From Hyphomicrobiales bacterium (GTDB lineage Bacteria > Pseudomonadota > Alphaproteobacteria > Rhizobiales > Methylopilaceae): a DNA stretch of 64,000 nt. The notes under the pieces are model-generated. The model was given only the letters and a program-made list of their open reading frames with translations, made no database searches and was not told the DNA's origin. The stretch's first letter is position 1; every line of letters begins with the position of its first letter. The position numbers and the translations under genes were made by a program. Positions 43,401 through 52,000 of the stretch are shown one piece after another. The stretch is from contig JALHQA010000005.1 of NCBI GenBank assembly GCA_022842205.1, forward strand, positions 17,616-81,615, given 5' to 3'.

Positions 43401-44487
43401 CGCCCAAAGCGCCGCTCGGAACCAGCTTGTTTTCGTGTTCGTCGAGAATGACCACGGAATAGGTGGGCAGGGGCACGCCGATCGTGACTCTCTTGTCCGG
43501 GCGCAGTTCCGTCCAGGTCGCCGTCACCGTCGCCTCGGTCGGTCCGTACACGTTCAGGATCGTGCGGTTCGCACGGTGCCAACGTGTCACGAGGTCCTGC
43601 GGGCAGGCTTCGCCGCTGAGAAGAAGAAGCCGGAGCTCCGGGAGATCGCGGTTGATGGTCGCCAGCAAGGTCGGAACGCAGCACATGGCGGTGACGCGGT
43701 TGCCCTGCAGGAAGTCGGCAAGGTCGTCGCCCGCGAGAGCTACATTGGCAATGCCCGGCACCAGCGTGGCGCCGGCCAGAAGCGGCACCCAGATCTCCTC
43801 GACCGAGAAGTCGAAGGCAATCGTCATCCCCTGATAGACCCGGTCGGCGTGCGTATAGCCGTACACTTCGGCCGCGACCTTAACGAAATTGCAGATGCTT
43901 GGATGATCGACGGCGACGCCCTTGGGATTGCCGGTGGAACCCGACGTATAGACGATGTAGCAGAGCTCTTCGGTCGGCCGGCCCTTCTCGGCCTTGGTCA
44001 GCCGTTTGCCGTCCTGCTTCGCGATTTTTGCGGCGTCTTCGTCCAGAAACAGCTTGGCGAGTTTGAGATCGTCGATGATGCCGCGGTTCTCGGAAATCGA
44101 GATCAGCAGACGCACGTCTGCGTCCTTGGCAATGAAGGCGATGCGGTCCTTGGGGAAGCTGGCGTCAAGCGGCACATAGGCCGCATTGAGCTTCAGGATC
44201 GCCAGCAGCGTGACATAGGTTTCGGGTGTCTGCTTCAGCATCACCCCGACGCGGGAGCCAGAGCAGACGCCCTTTTTCAGCAGATGGCGGGCGAGGCGAT
44301 TGGCCGCCTCGTCGAGTTCGCCATAGGAAATCAAAGTATCCGCGACCGCGACTGCGGGGTGCGCGTCGCCATATTTTGCCGAAATCTCGTCGCAGCGCGC
44401 CTCAAAAATATGATCGAGCCGCTCGCCCTTCTTCCAGCGAATGGTATTGTCGTAATTCTCGCAGAGAAGAATACTGTCTTTATGCAC
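40465..44487 (-). CDS. Pls/PosA-family membrane non-ribosomal peptide synthetase
   Basis: A 1340-residue single-module enzyme. Residues about 25-530 are an adenylation domain with YTSGSTGNPKGVAV, YGPTEATV, GEICIAGIGLAQGY, YRTGDLGRI and a late LPSNKADRKKLP lysine. A carrier domain follows with the phosphopantetheine Ser at about 573 (ALGAHSLL). There is no condensation or thioesterase domain; the remaining 700 residues hold about six to eight membrane helices and two or three left-handed beta-helix acyltransferase-like blocks (for example SIGDGSVLRNGSLVTG near 770 and KVGTGTMVSSTLIM near 1000). This is the architecture of epsilon-poly-lysine synthetase. GTG start with GAGG upstream. Flanking aminotransferase and PPTase suggest diaminobutyrate as monomer. 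Confidence 0.9.
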   Translation of the reverse strand: MHKDSILLCENYDNTIRWKKGERLDHIFEARCDEISAKYGDAHPAVAVADTLISYGELDEAANRLARHLLKKGVCSGSRVGVMLKQTPETYVTLLAILKLNAAYVPLDASFPKDRIAFIAKDADVRLLISISENRGIIDDLKLAKLFLDEDAAKIAKQDGKRLTKAEKGRPTEELCYIVYTSGSTGNPKGVAVDHPSICNFVKVAAEVYGYTHADRVYQGMTIAFDFSVEEIWVPLLAGATLVPGIANVALAGDDLADFLQGNRVTAMCCVPTLLATINRDLPELRLLLLSGEACPQDLVTRWHRANRTILNVYGPTEATVTATWTELRPDKRVTIGVPLPTYSVVILDEHENKLVPSGALGEICIAGIGLAQGYVNREDLTSKAFIPDFLDIGNNPSKRIYRTGDLGRIIEQGEIEYLGRIDTQVKIRGYRIEMTEIESVLMEVPGIAQAVVNTYSRDGAPLELVAYCTLKKGVKTFPHEKAAEFLKARLPRYMIPAYVEVLDEMPMLPSNKADRKKLPPPKGPRFVAGGDGDYVAPKDEVETVIAEAMARVLEISRVSVEDHFFNALGAHSLLMAQVSADIRAKIPGASVSMRDMYLNPTVRKLATHIRENRATADAAISLCHVPSLFSYYICGASQFGFYAAYGYLALHVIVFAFNYILGATGLADLYIRAVTLNISVFFSFSAIPVLAKWLLVGRWKADRFPIWGLKFYRFWVVKTLLRYSPMLLFVNTPIFNVYLRLLGAKIGKDVLVMSQAFPLCTDIISIGDGSVLRNGSLVTGFKAEAGYIVTADVKIGSRAIIGENSTVDCGATMGDGSRLAHASCLPSGASVPAGKTYHGSPAREASFTIPEAGSQSVTARRKILYSAFHMGSALFWVFPAVPVFLYFFYPDLFGQSLLAVADRLPAFTPFILSMIALGSAGIIGALFVLALIRVWAVPRVLNLFLNEKTDYPLYGFHYFVFRMMTTAVNLPFFNMLFGDSAYIVHYLRLIGVDLSKIIQSGSNFGTDQQFDSPFLCKVGTGTMVSSTLIMINANYSGTSFRLERSSVGAENFLGNIILVPPGSKAGDNCLLATKVMLPIDGKVRSDVGLLGSPAFEIPRTVGTDRNFAAELKPEQKRRLLRWKLAANTASMLSVMGAHWILGLVGLFALYWTFKLFPVYGIAALAGSVTAMLIFSILFLALMEWWSIGFRRLQPTRCSIMYPYYWKIEHHWKMSETFLMFLFAGTPFKNVVSRLLGTKTGKCVYDDGSVATERTLVEVGDYCTLNEFSILQSHSMEDGIFKSDMVRLGAGTTVGSNTLVHYGVTTGEQVIIDSDCFVMKGETLPDKTYWRGNPATQISA

Positions 44488-44804
44488 GCGGCACGCCTCA
44501 AATACTACTACTCTACAAGAGATACCGGCCCGTTTGGGAGTATCTGCGCACGCAATCAGCGGTCTTAACCAAGATCAGCTTCCCAAGTTAACCAGCTTCT
44601 TATTTGGGCGCTGTCATCAACATTTAGCTCTTGCGCGCCATAGTTGTTGGAGTACAAATTATGTCAAGGTATAGGCATCGGTACTGGTTAAAAGTAAGGA
44701 TTAACAACCGACTAACAGGAGCGCGGCGGAACACATCAGGTCGCTTGGCGGATTTGGGCAGAATTGAGGCGCTGCTCCTTCCCTGAAGCTGGGGAGTGCG
44801 TACT
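44488..44804. promoter_or_regulatory. Divergent control region of the synthetase and aminotransferase
   Basis: A 317-base gap without a gene. It contains TTGACA on the minus strand (44662-44667) with TATGGC 19 bases further, a weak promoter toward the synthetase. TTAACC half-sites occur at 44565-44570 and 44588-44593 (23 bases apart), GGTTAA at 44686-44691 and TTAAC at 44701. The spacing TTAA-N9-TTAA at 44688-44704 is two bases too long for CtrA. A GGGGAG site precedes the aminotransferase. Confidence 0.45.
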
Positions 44805-46286
44805 ATGCTCAGAAGGAAAATCTTCGATCTTCTGGAATCAGAGGTTCGTTCCTACGCGCGGACGTTTCCCGCGCTGTTCGACAAGGCTCGCGGAACCGAG
44901 CTCGTCGATTCCTCCGGGCGCCGCTATCTGGATTTCCTCGCGGGCGCCGGCTCGCTGAATTACGGTCACAACAATCCCGTTCTGAAATCGGCGCTGCTCG
45001 ACTACATCGCCGATGACGGCATTACACACAGCCTCGACCTGCATACAGGAGCCAAGGAGCGCTTCATCGAGGCGATGTGGGACATCATCCTCAAGCCGCG
45101 CCACCTCGACTACGTCATCCAGTTCACGGGCCCGACCGGCACCAACGCCGTCGAAGCGGCGATGAAGCTGGCGCGCAAGGTCACCGGCCGTACCAACATC
45201 ATCACCTTCACCAACGGCTTCCACGGCGTTTCGCTGGGCGCGCTCGCCGCGACCGGCAACAGCCACAACCGTGCGGCAGCGGGCATTCCGCTCCAGGGCA
45301 CGACTGTAATGCCCTATGACGGCTACTTCGGCGAGGAGATCGACACGATCACCTATATCGAAAAGATGCTGTGCGACCCCTCGAGCGGCATCGACCTGCC
45401 GGCGGCGATGATCCTCGAATGCGTACAGGGCGAGGGCGGTATCAACATGGCTCGCCCGGGATGGCTGCGCCGCCTGCGCAAGCTGTGCGACGAGAAGGAG
45501 ATCCTCCTCATCGTCGACGACATCCAGGCCGGCTGCGGTCGCACCGGAACGTTCTTCAGCTTCGAGGAAGCGGGCATTCAGCCTGACATCGTGACGCTGT
45601 CGAAATCGCTGTCGGGCTATGGCCTGCCGTTCTCGGTCGTCCTGATCAAGCGTGAATACGATGTCTGGCGGCCGGGCGAACACAACGGCACATTCCGCGG
45701 CAACAATCACGCCTTCATAACCGCAGCCGCGGCGCTGGAGCACTATTGGCGGACGCCGGACTTCAGCAACGCCATCCTTACAAAAGGCGAGTTCCTCCGC
45801 CGTCGGCTGCAGAAGCTCGCGGCGCGTTTCGCTCCTGACGTTGTCGCGGTCCGCGGGCGCGGCATGATGCGTGGTCTGGTTTGCGCCGATCCTGCGCGCG
45901 CTGCGGAAGTGACCGCGCATGCCTACGGGAATGGTCTCATCATCGAGCGCTGTGGCCCGGAGGACGAGGTCATCAAGTTCCTGATGCCTCTCACGACGAC
46001 AGAAGACGAACTCGACGAAGCGCTCGATATTCTCGAGCAGTCGCTCGGCCACGTGTATGGCCGCTCGCTGCGCCGTATCGCGCCGTCGCGGCCGCTTGAA
46101 GCGCCGCTGCAACTCGTTCCTCCGGCATCGATTCAGCCGGCCAAAAAGCGAGTCGCCGCGATGGCGCGCCGGACGAATGACACCGGCGCCAAAAAGGCCG
46201 GGCCGATCACCGCGGTAAAGAATGGCCCCTCGCCGGGCAACGGCAAGGGCCGCACGAACGGGAGCGGAAGTCGGTTAACGGCATAG
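44805..46286 (+). CDS. EctB-type diaminobutyrate aminotransferase with basic C-terminal tail
   Basis: A 493-residue class III aminotransferase, most like EctB and Dat enzymes that make L-2,4-diaminobutyrate from aspartate semialdehyde with glutamate. Visible are FTGPTGTNAVEAAMKLAR, NGFHGVSLGALAATGN, ECVQGEGGINMA, VDDIQAGCGRTG and the PLP lysine in TLSKSLSGYG (K267). The gene's start is taken at ATG 44805, eight bases after GGGGAG; a GTG at 44796 is the alternative. The last 65 residues are a Lys/Arg/Gly/Pro-rich tail (PAKKRVAAMARRT onward) not usual in EctB, whose catalytic core ends near residue 425. No ectA or ectC is adjacent, so ectoine is not the product. The PPTase follows after 12 bases. 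Confidence 0.88.
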   Translation: MLRRKIFDLLESEVRSYARTFPALFDKARGTELVDSSGRRYLDFLAGAGSLNYGHNNPVLKSALLDYIADDGITHSLDLHTGAKERFIEAMWDIILKPRHLDYVIQFTGPTGTNAVEAAMKLARKVTGRTNIITFTNGFHGVSLGALAATGNSHNRAAAGIPLQGTTVMPYDGYFGEEIDTITYIEKMLCDPSSGIDLPAAMILECVQGEGGINMARPGWLRRLRKLCDEKEILLIVDDIQAGCGRTGTFFSFEEAGIQPDIVTLSKSLSGYGLPFSVVLIKREYDVWRPGEHNGTFRGNNHAFITAAAALEHYWRTPDFSNAILTKGEFLRRRLQKLAARFAPDVVAVRGRGMMRGLVCADPARAAEVTAHAYGNGLIIERCGPEDEVIKFLMPLTTTEDELDEALDILEQSLGHVYGRSLRRIAPSRPLEAPLQLVPPASIQPAKKRVAAMARRTNDTGAKKAGPITAVKNGPSPGNGKGRTNGSGSRLTA

Positions 46287-46298
46287 TGACGCGCGGCC

Positions 46299-47006
46299 AT
46301 GACGGCTGTCCCGCACTCCATCACGGCGGCGTCGGCGCTGCCGGCCGGGCCGCAGGTCTGGCTGGCGCCGAGGCTGGATGAAAGCCGTCTGGCCATGATG
46401 GCCGGTCTGACCCGCGACGACGAACATGCGCGGTGCAACGATCTCAAACGTATCTCTGATCGTGAGCGTTTTCTGACCGGCCGTCTCCTGGCCCGTCAGG
46501 CGCTGTCTCATGCCTCGGGCGAGACATGGCCTTGCACCGCCTGGAGCCTGATCCCCGGTCCGAACGGCAAGCCCTATGTCGCGGCTCCCGACGGCAATCT
46601 GCAGATCAGCATCGCCCACTCGGCCGATATGGTTGCCGTGGCTGTAAGCCCGTTCCACGATGTCGGGATCGATGTAGAGCGTATGGACGGGGCAGCGAGA
46701 ATCGAACCGTCCGTCCTGTCCGATCGGGAGCGGCGTGTTCTCGCCGGCTGCCGCGACGCCAGCGCGGAGTTCATCCGGCTCTGGACCATGAAGGAGGCTT
46801 ATGCCAAGCGCACCGGCGCGGGCGTCGGCATGGACTTCGCCGCGCTTGATCTCGACTGGGTCCCGGATCGCATCGAGCAGCGCATCGAGCTCGGCGATTG
46901 CACGCTGGACTGCCGGACCGTCGCGACCTCGCGCGGCACCTACAGCGTTGCACTGGCTTGGACGGGCGGTGCGCCGGCGGACTGGCGGATGCGCGACGCG
47001 GCTTGA
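46299..47006 (+). CDS. 4'-phosphopantetheinyl transferase, Sfp type
   Basis: A 235-residue Sfp/Gsp-type PPTase. The Mg2+ motifs are intact: VGIDVERMD near residue 120 and FIRLWTMKEAYAKRTGAGV near 160. The N-terminal substrate-binding stretch RFLTGRLLARQALSHASG is also typical. It would attach the phosphopantetheine arm to Ser573 of the divergent synthetase. It starts 12 bases after the aminotransferase, giving a two-gene operon, and ends at a good bidirectional terminator. It could also modify other carrier proteins of the cell. Confidence 0.9.
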   Translation: MTAVPHSITAASALPAGPQVWLAPRLDESRLAMMAGLTRDDEHARCNDLKRISDRERFLTGRLLARQALSHASGETWPCTAWSLIPGPNGKPYVAAPDGNLQISIAHSADMVAVAVSPFHDVGIDVERMDGAARIEPSVLSDRERRVLAGCRDASAEFIRLWTMKEAYAKRTGAGVGMDFAALDLDWVPDRIEQRIELGDCTLDCRTVATSRGTYSVALAWTGGAPADWRMRDAA

Positions 47007-47030
47007 ACCGAGCGTCGGCCAGATGCAAAA

Positions 47031-47055
47031 AAGCCCGCCGGAAGGCGGGCTTTTT
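47031..47055. terminator. Bidirectional terminator between PPTase and peroxiredoxin genes
   Basis: AAGCCCGCC, loop GGAA, GGCGGGCTT followed by TTT on the plus strand, and preceded by a run of A that gives T's on the minus strand. It serves both convergent genes. Confidence 0.88.
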
Positions 47056-47070
47056 CATGAGGCGGGCAAT

Positions 47071-47706
47071 TTACTTGCCGGGCTGTTCCGTAACCCGGAG
47101 GTAGGGCTTCAGCGCCTTCCAGCCCTTCGGGAACTTCTCCTTGGCGGCATCGTCGCTCACGCTCGGGACGATGATGACATCCTCGCCGTTCTTCCAGTCA
47201 GCGGGCGTTGCCACCGAGAAGTTGTCGGTGAGCTGAAGGCTGTCGATGGTGCGCAGGATCTCATCGAAATTGCGCCCGGTGGCTGCCGGATAGGTCAGCG
47301 TAAGGCGCACTTTCTTGTTGGGGTCGATGACGAACACCGAACGGACCGTCATCGTGTCCGAGGCGTTGGGATGGATCATGCCATATTTGTCGGAAACCGA
47401 TTTGTCGGTGTCGGCGATCAGCGGGAAGTTCAGACGCGCGCCCTGGGTTTCGGCGATATCGTCCGCCCATTTGTCGTGATTGCCGAGTTCATCAACCGAC
47501 AGGCCGAGGACCTTCACGCCGCGCTTATCGAACTCGCCCTTCAGCTTGGCAACGGCGCCGAGTTCGGTCGTGCAGACCGGAGTGAAGTTTTTGGGATGCG
47601 AGAACAGCACGACCCATTTGCCGCCCGCCCAGTCATGAAACTTGATCTTGCCCTCGGTCGAATCCTGTTCGAAATCCGGAGCAATATCGCCAATACGGAC
47701 GCTCAT
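47071..47706 (-). CDS. 1-Cys peroxiredoxin (Prx6 type)
   Basis: A 211-residue peroxiredoxin. The peroxidatic Cys is in HPKNFTPVCTTELGAVAKL (about residue 47). The long C-terminal extension with KKVRLTLTYPAATGRNFDEI and WKNGEDVIIVPS is that of the Prx6 subfamily, which lacks a resolving Cys. It reduces peroxides in the cytoplasm. ATG 47706 has GGGAGG upstream. It converges on the PPTase gene at a shared terminator and is divergent from the acyltransferase. Confidence 0.92.
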   Translation of the reverse strand: MSVRIGDIAPDFEQDSTEGKIKFHDWAGGKWVVLFSHPKNFTPVCTTELGAVAKLKGEFDKRGVKVLGLSVDELGNHDKWADDIAETQGARLNFPLIADTDKSVSDKYGMIHPNASDTMTVRSVFVIDPNKKVRLTLTYPAATGRNFDEILRTIDSLQLTDNFSVATPADWKNGEDVIIVPSVSDDAAKEKFPKGWKALKPYLRVTEQPGK

Positions 47707-47883
47707 CGCGGCCTCCCTTAAAGTGCCGCTCACGGCGGCGTAAAACCCTATGCCTGCATATGCGGCGGCGGGATAAAATACGCAACAAAAAAGTTTGTTA
47801 CAAAAACAACATGTTTACTCGGTGTTTTTGTCTGGCGTAACCATAACCCGAGCATTCGAATAAAATTGAAAGGCTCATCGGCT

Positions 47884-48945
47884 ATGGTGCCCGGCATGGC
47901 CGCCATCGACGAAAATCCAGCCTCGCGCGATCCCCGCATTCCGTGGGTCGATTACGCCAAAGGCATCTGCATCATCCTTGTCGTGATGATGCATTCGACG
48001 CTCGGCGTTGGCGAGGCCATGGGCGGCACCGGCTTCATGCATTATGTCGTCGAGTTCGCGCGGCCTTTCCGTATCCCGGATTTCTTCCTGATCTCCGGCC
48101 TCTTCCTGGCGCTCGTCATCGACCGTCCATGGCGTAAATACCTTGACCGCAAGGTCGTCCATTTCGCCTATTTCTATATTCTATGGCTCCTGATCCAGGG
48201 CGGCTTCAAATGGCCGCCGCTTGCACTGCAGGACGGGCCGCTTGCCGTTGTCGAGCAGTTCCTCCTCGCGCTGGCCGAGCCGTTCGGCACGCTGTGGTTC
48301 ATCTATCTGCTGCCGGTCTTCTTCGTCGCTGCAAAGCTCGTAAAGAACGTAGCGCCGTGGATCGTACTTGTCGCCGCCGGCATGCTTGAGATGGCGGGCG
48401 TGCATACCGGATGGACGGTGATCGACGAATTTGCGGCGCGGTTTATCTATTTCTGCATCGGCTGGTACGCTGCGCCTTACATCTTTGCGTTCGCCAAGAT
48501 GGTGCAGCATCGAGCCGGGCCGGCCATCGCGATGGTGCTGGCCTGGGCCGTTCTGCACGCGATTGCGGTGTTCTGGCTCGGTATTGCGGCGCTTCCGGTC
48601 GTTTCGCTGGTGCTCGGCCTTGTCGGCTGCGGCGCGGTGGTCGCGATGGCCGCGCTGCTGGCGCGCTTCGGAACCGCCGATGCCATCCGCTATGCCGGAG
48701 AGCGCTCGATCGCGATCTATCTCGCCTTCTTCCTGCCGATGGCTGCGACGCGCATCCTTCTGGTGAAGACCGGCGTGATCGCGGACATCGGCCTTGTGTC
48801 GCTGATCGTCACGGCGGTTGCGGTCACGGCGCCGCTCGTGCTGCTCTGGCTGACCGAAAAGACCGGCCGGGGCCGCTTCCTGTTCGTGCGTCCCGCCGCT
48901 TTCTCCATCGACCGCCCGCGGACCCAGCTGCAGCCCGCCGAATGA
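47884..48945 (+). CDS. Acyltransferase 3 family membrane protein
   Basis: A 353-residue protein with about ten membrane helices. The N-terminus PRIPWVDYAKGICIILVVMMHS holds the conserved His-bearing region of acyltransferase 3 enzymes, which move acetyl or succinyl groups to glycans across the inner membrane. A TTG at 47866 and ATG 47896 are alternatives; ATG 47884 has GAAAGG at suitable spacing. It ends 145 bases before polA. Its glycan is unknown. Confidence 0.85.
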   Translation: MVPGMAAIDENPASRDPRIPWVDYAKGICIILVVMMHSTLGVGEAMGGTGFMHYVVEFARPFRIPDFFLISGLFLALVIDRPWRKYLDRKVVHFAYFYILWLLIQGGFKWPPLALQDGPLAVVEQFLLALAEPFGTLWFIYLLPVFFVAAKLVKNVAPWIVLVAAGMLEMAGVHTGWTVIDEFAARFIYFCIGWYAAPYIFAFAKMVQHRAGPAIAMVLAWAVLHAIAVFWLGIAALPVVSLVLGLVGCGAVVAMAALLARFGTADAIRYAGERSIAIYLAFFLPMAATRILLVKTGVIADIGLVSLIVTAVAVTAPLVLLWLTEKTGRGRFLFVRPAAFSIDRPRTQLQPAE

Positions 48946-49090
48946 AGAAGGCGGGCCTTCGCCCGTCCTCCATGCCTTGCTCGATCGCTGCGCCAGCGGC
49001 TGAACCTTTTGGACACGAATCCCGGTCCTGTTGCGGGAAACCCTCGCCCGGAGCATGACAGAAGCGGCTCCGCCCACCATATTGCCGCCC

Positions 49091-52000
49091 ATGACCGAAC
49101 AGCCCATCAAGCCCGGCGACCACGTCTTCCTCGTCGACGGGTCGTCCTTCGTGTTCCGCGCCTATTTCCAGTCCATGAATCAGGACGCTAAATACAATTA
49201 CCGGTCCGACGGCCTGCCGACCGGCGCGGTCCGGCTGTTCTGCACCAAGCTCTACCAGTTCGTGCGCGAGGGCGCGGTCGGCATCCGGCCGTCGCATCTC
49301 GCCATTGTCTTCGACAAGACCGAGGACACGTTCCGCAAGGACATCTATCCGGACTACAAAGCCAACCGCAAAGATCCGCCCGACGATCTCATCCCCCAGT
49401 TTCCGCTGATGCGCGAAGCGGTAAAGGCGTTCGGCCTGGAGCCGATCGAAAAGGCGGGATTCGAGGCCGACGACATCATCGCGACTTATGCCTGCGAGGC
49501 GGGCGCGGCCGGTGCCGAGGTGCTGATCATCTCGTCCGACAAGGATCTGATGCAGATCGTGACGCCGAACGTGAACTTCTACGATTTCGAGTCAGGCCGC
49601 AAAGGCAGCCCGGGATACCGGCCGGAGCGCAAGATCGATATCCAGGGCGTGATCGACTATTTCGGCGTGCCGCCCGAACGGGTGACCGATGTTCAGGCGC
49701 TGGTCGGTGACACATCCGACAACGTGCCCGGCGTTCCCGGCATCGGCATCAAGACGGCCTCGCAGCTTATGGCTGAGTTCGGCACGCTCGACGAGCTTCT
49801 GGCGCGCGCCGGCGAGATCAAGCAGCCCAAGCGCCGCGAGTCCCTGATCCAGTATGCCGAGCAGGCGCGCATGTCGAAAAAGCTCGTCACGCTCGACTGC
49901 AAGGTCGAAACCGCGATCAAGCTGCCGCAGCTTCAGGTGCCGGAATTCGATCCGAAACGGCTGATTGCCTTTCTGAAGGCGATGGAGTTCACGACCATCA
50001 CCAAGCGGGTTGCCGATGCGTTCGACATCGACGCCAACGAGATCGAGGCGGACGCGCGCCTGAAAGCCGGAAGCGGGCGTTACACTGAAAGTGCGCCAGC
50101 AACCGAAGCGGACGGCGCCGCAGACACACAGCCGGCCGAGACCGCCGCATCCGCTGCCCCAAGCTCCGCGCCATCGACCGCCGCCGGTGATTTCACACCT
50201 GCGGCACTGGCGCAGAAGATCATCGAGGAGGCGCGCAATACGCCCTGCTCGAAGGAGCATTACGACACGGTCCGCACCGAAGAGCGCCTCGATCAGTGGA
50301 TCGCGGCCGCCCGCGAACGCGGCAAGGTCGCCATCGACACCGAAACAACCAGCCTCGATGCGATGCAGGCGGAGATCGTCGGGATTTCGCTGGCGATCGA
50401 ACCGGGGCTTGCGGCGTACATACCCATTGGTCATGTCAGCGGCAAGCAGGACATGTTCGGCGGTGGCCTTGCCCCAGACCAGCTCAAGCCGGAACTCGTG
50501 CTGCGGAAGCTCAAGCCGCTTCTGGAAGATCCCGGCGTGCTCAAGATCGCGCAGAACGTCAAATATGACGCACTCGTCCTGTCGCGCCACGGCATCGACC
50601 TGAATCCGGCCGACGACACGATGCTGCTGTCCTATGCGCTCGATTCCGGGCGCGGCGCGCATGGCATGGACGAACTGGCGCAGAAATGGCTGAGCCACAC
50701 CTGCATCGCCTATAATGATGTCACGGGGACCGGCAAGGCGCGCGTCAGCTTTGCCGAGGTTCCGATCGACAAGGCGGCGGAGTATTCGGCGGAGGATGCC
50801 GACATCACGTTGCGCCTGTGGCGCGTGCTGAAGGCGCGTATTGTCGCCGAGGGCATGACGGCGGTCTACGAAACGCTGGAGCGGCCGCTGGTTCCGGTGC
50901 TGATGCGGATGGAAGAGCGCGGCATTTCGGTCGACCGCAACATGATGTCGCGCCTGTCAGGCGATTTCGCGCAGTCGATGGGCGCGATCGAAGAGGACAT
51001 CTTCAATCTTGCCGGCGAGCGCTTCAATCTCGGTTCACCGAAACAGCTTGGCGATATCCTGTTCGGGAAGCTCGGTTTCGAGGGCGCGTCGAAAACAAAG
51101 ACCGGCGCCTGGGCGACCGGCGCGAACGTGCTGGAAGATCTTGCCGCCGAAGGTCACGAACTGCCGAAAAAAATCCTCGAATGGCGGCAGCTGTCGAAGC
51201 TGAAATCGACCTATAGCGACTCGCTGCCGGAACACATCCATCCCGAAACGAAGCGTGTACATACATCTTATTCGTTGGCCTCGACCTCGACGGGGCGTCT
51301 GTCCTCGACCGATCCGAACCTGCAGAACATTCCGATCCGGACCGAGGCGGGACGCAAGATCCGCAAGGCCTTCATTGCGCCGCCCGGCCGCAAACTGATC
51401 TCGGCGGACTATTCGCAGATCGAATTGCGCGTACTCGCGCATATGGCGGATATTCCGCAGCTGAAGAAAGCGTTTGCCGAAGGCCTCGACATCCATGCCA
51501 TGACGGCGTCGGAGATGTTCGGCGTGCCGGTCGAGGGCATGCCCGCCGACGTGCGGCGCCGCGCCAAGGCGATCAATTTCGGAATCATCTATGGCATTTC
51601 GGCCTTCGGCCTCGCCAACCAGCTCTCGATCCCGCGCGACGAAGCGGGGGCTTACATCAAGAAGTATTTCGAACGCTTTCCGGGTATCCGCGACTACATG
51701 GACCGGATGCGCGGCGAGGCCAAGGCGGTGGGTTATGTGACCACCCTGTTCGGGCGCAAATGTCATTACCCGCTGAACGAGGCGCGCTCGCCGGCGGAGC
51801 GCGGATTTCTGGAGCGCGCGGCAATCAACGCGCCGATCCAGGGCACGGCGGCAGACATTATCCGCCGCGCCATGATCCGCATGGAGGACGCACTGGAGAC
51901 CGAGAAGCTATCGGCGCAGATGCTGCTGCAGGTGCACGACGAACTCGTGTTCGAAGTGCCGGACGAGGAGGTTGATGCGGCGCTTCCCGTGATCTGCCGG

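Noticed and set aside
44688..44704. CtrA full site before the aminotransferase
   Set aside because: The two TTAA blocks are nine and not seven bases apart.
44805..46286. Ectoine biosynthesis cluster
   Set aside because: An EctB-type gene is present, but no ectA, ectC or ectD is on either side; the neighbours are a PPTase and a peptide synthetase.
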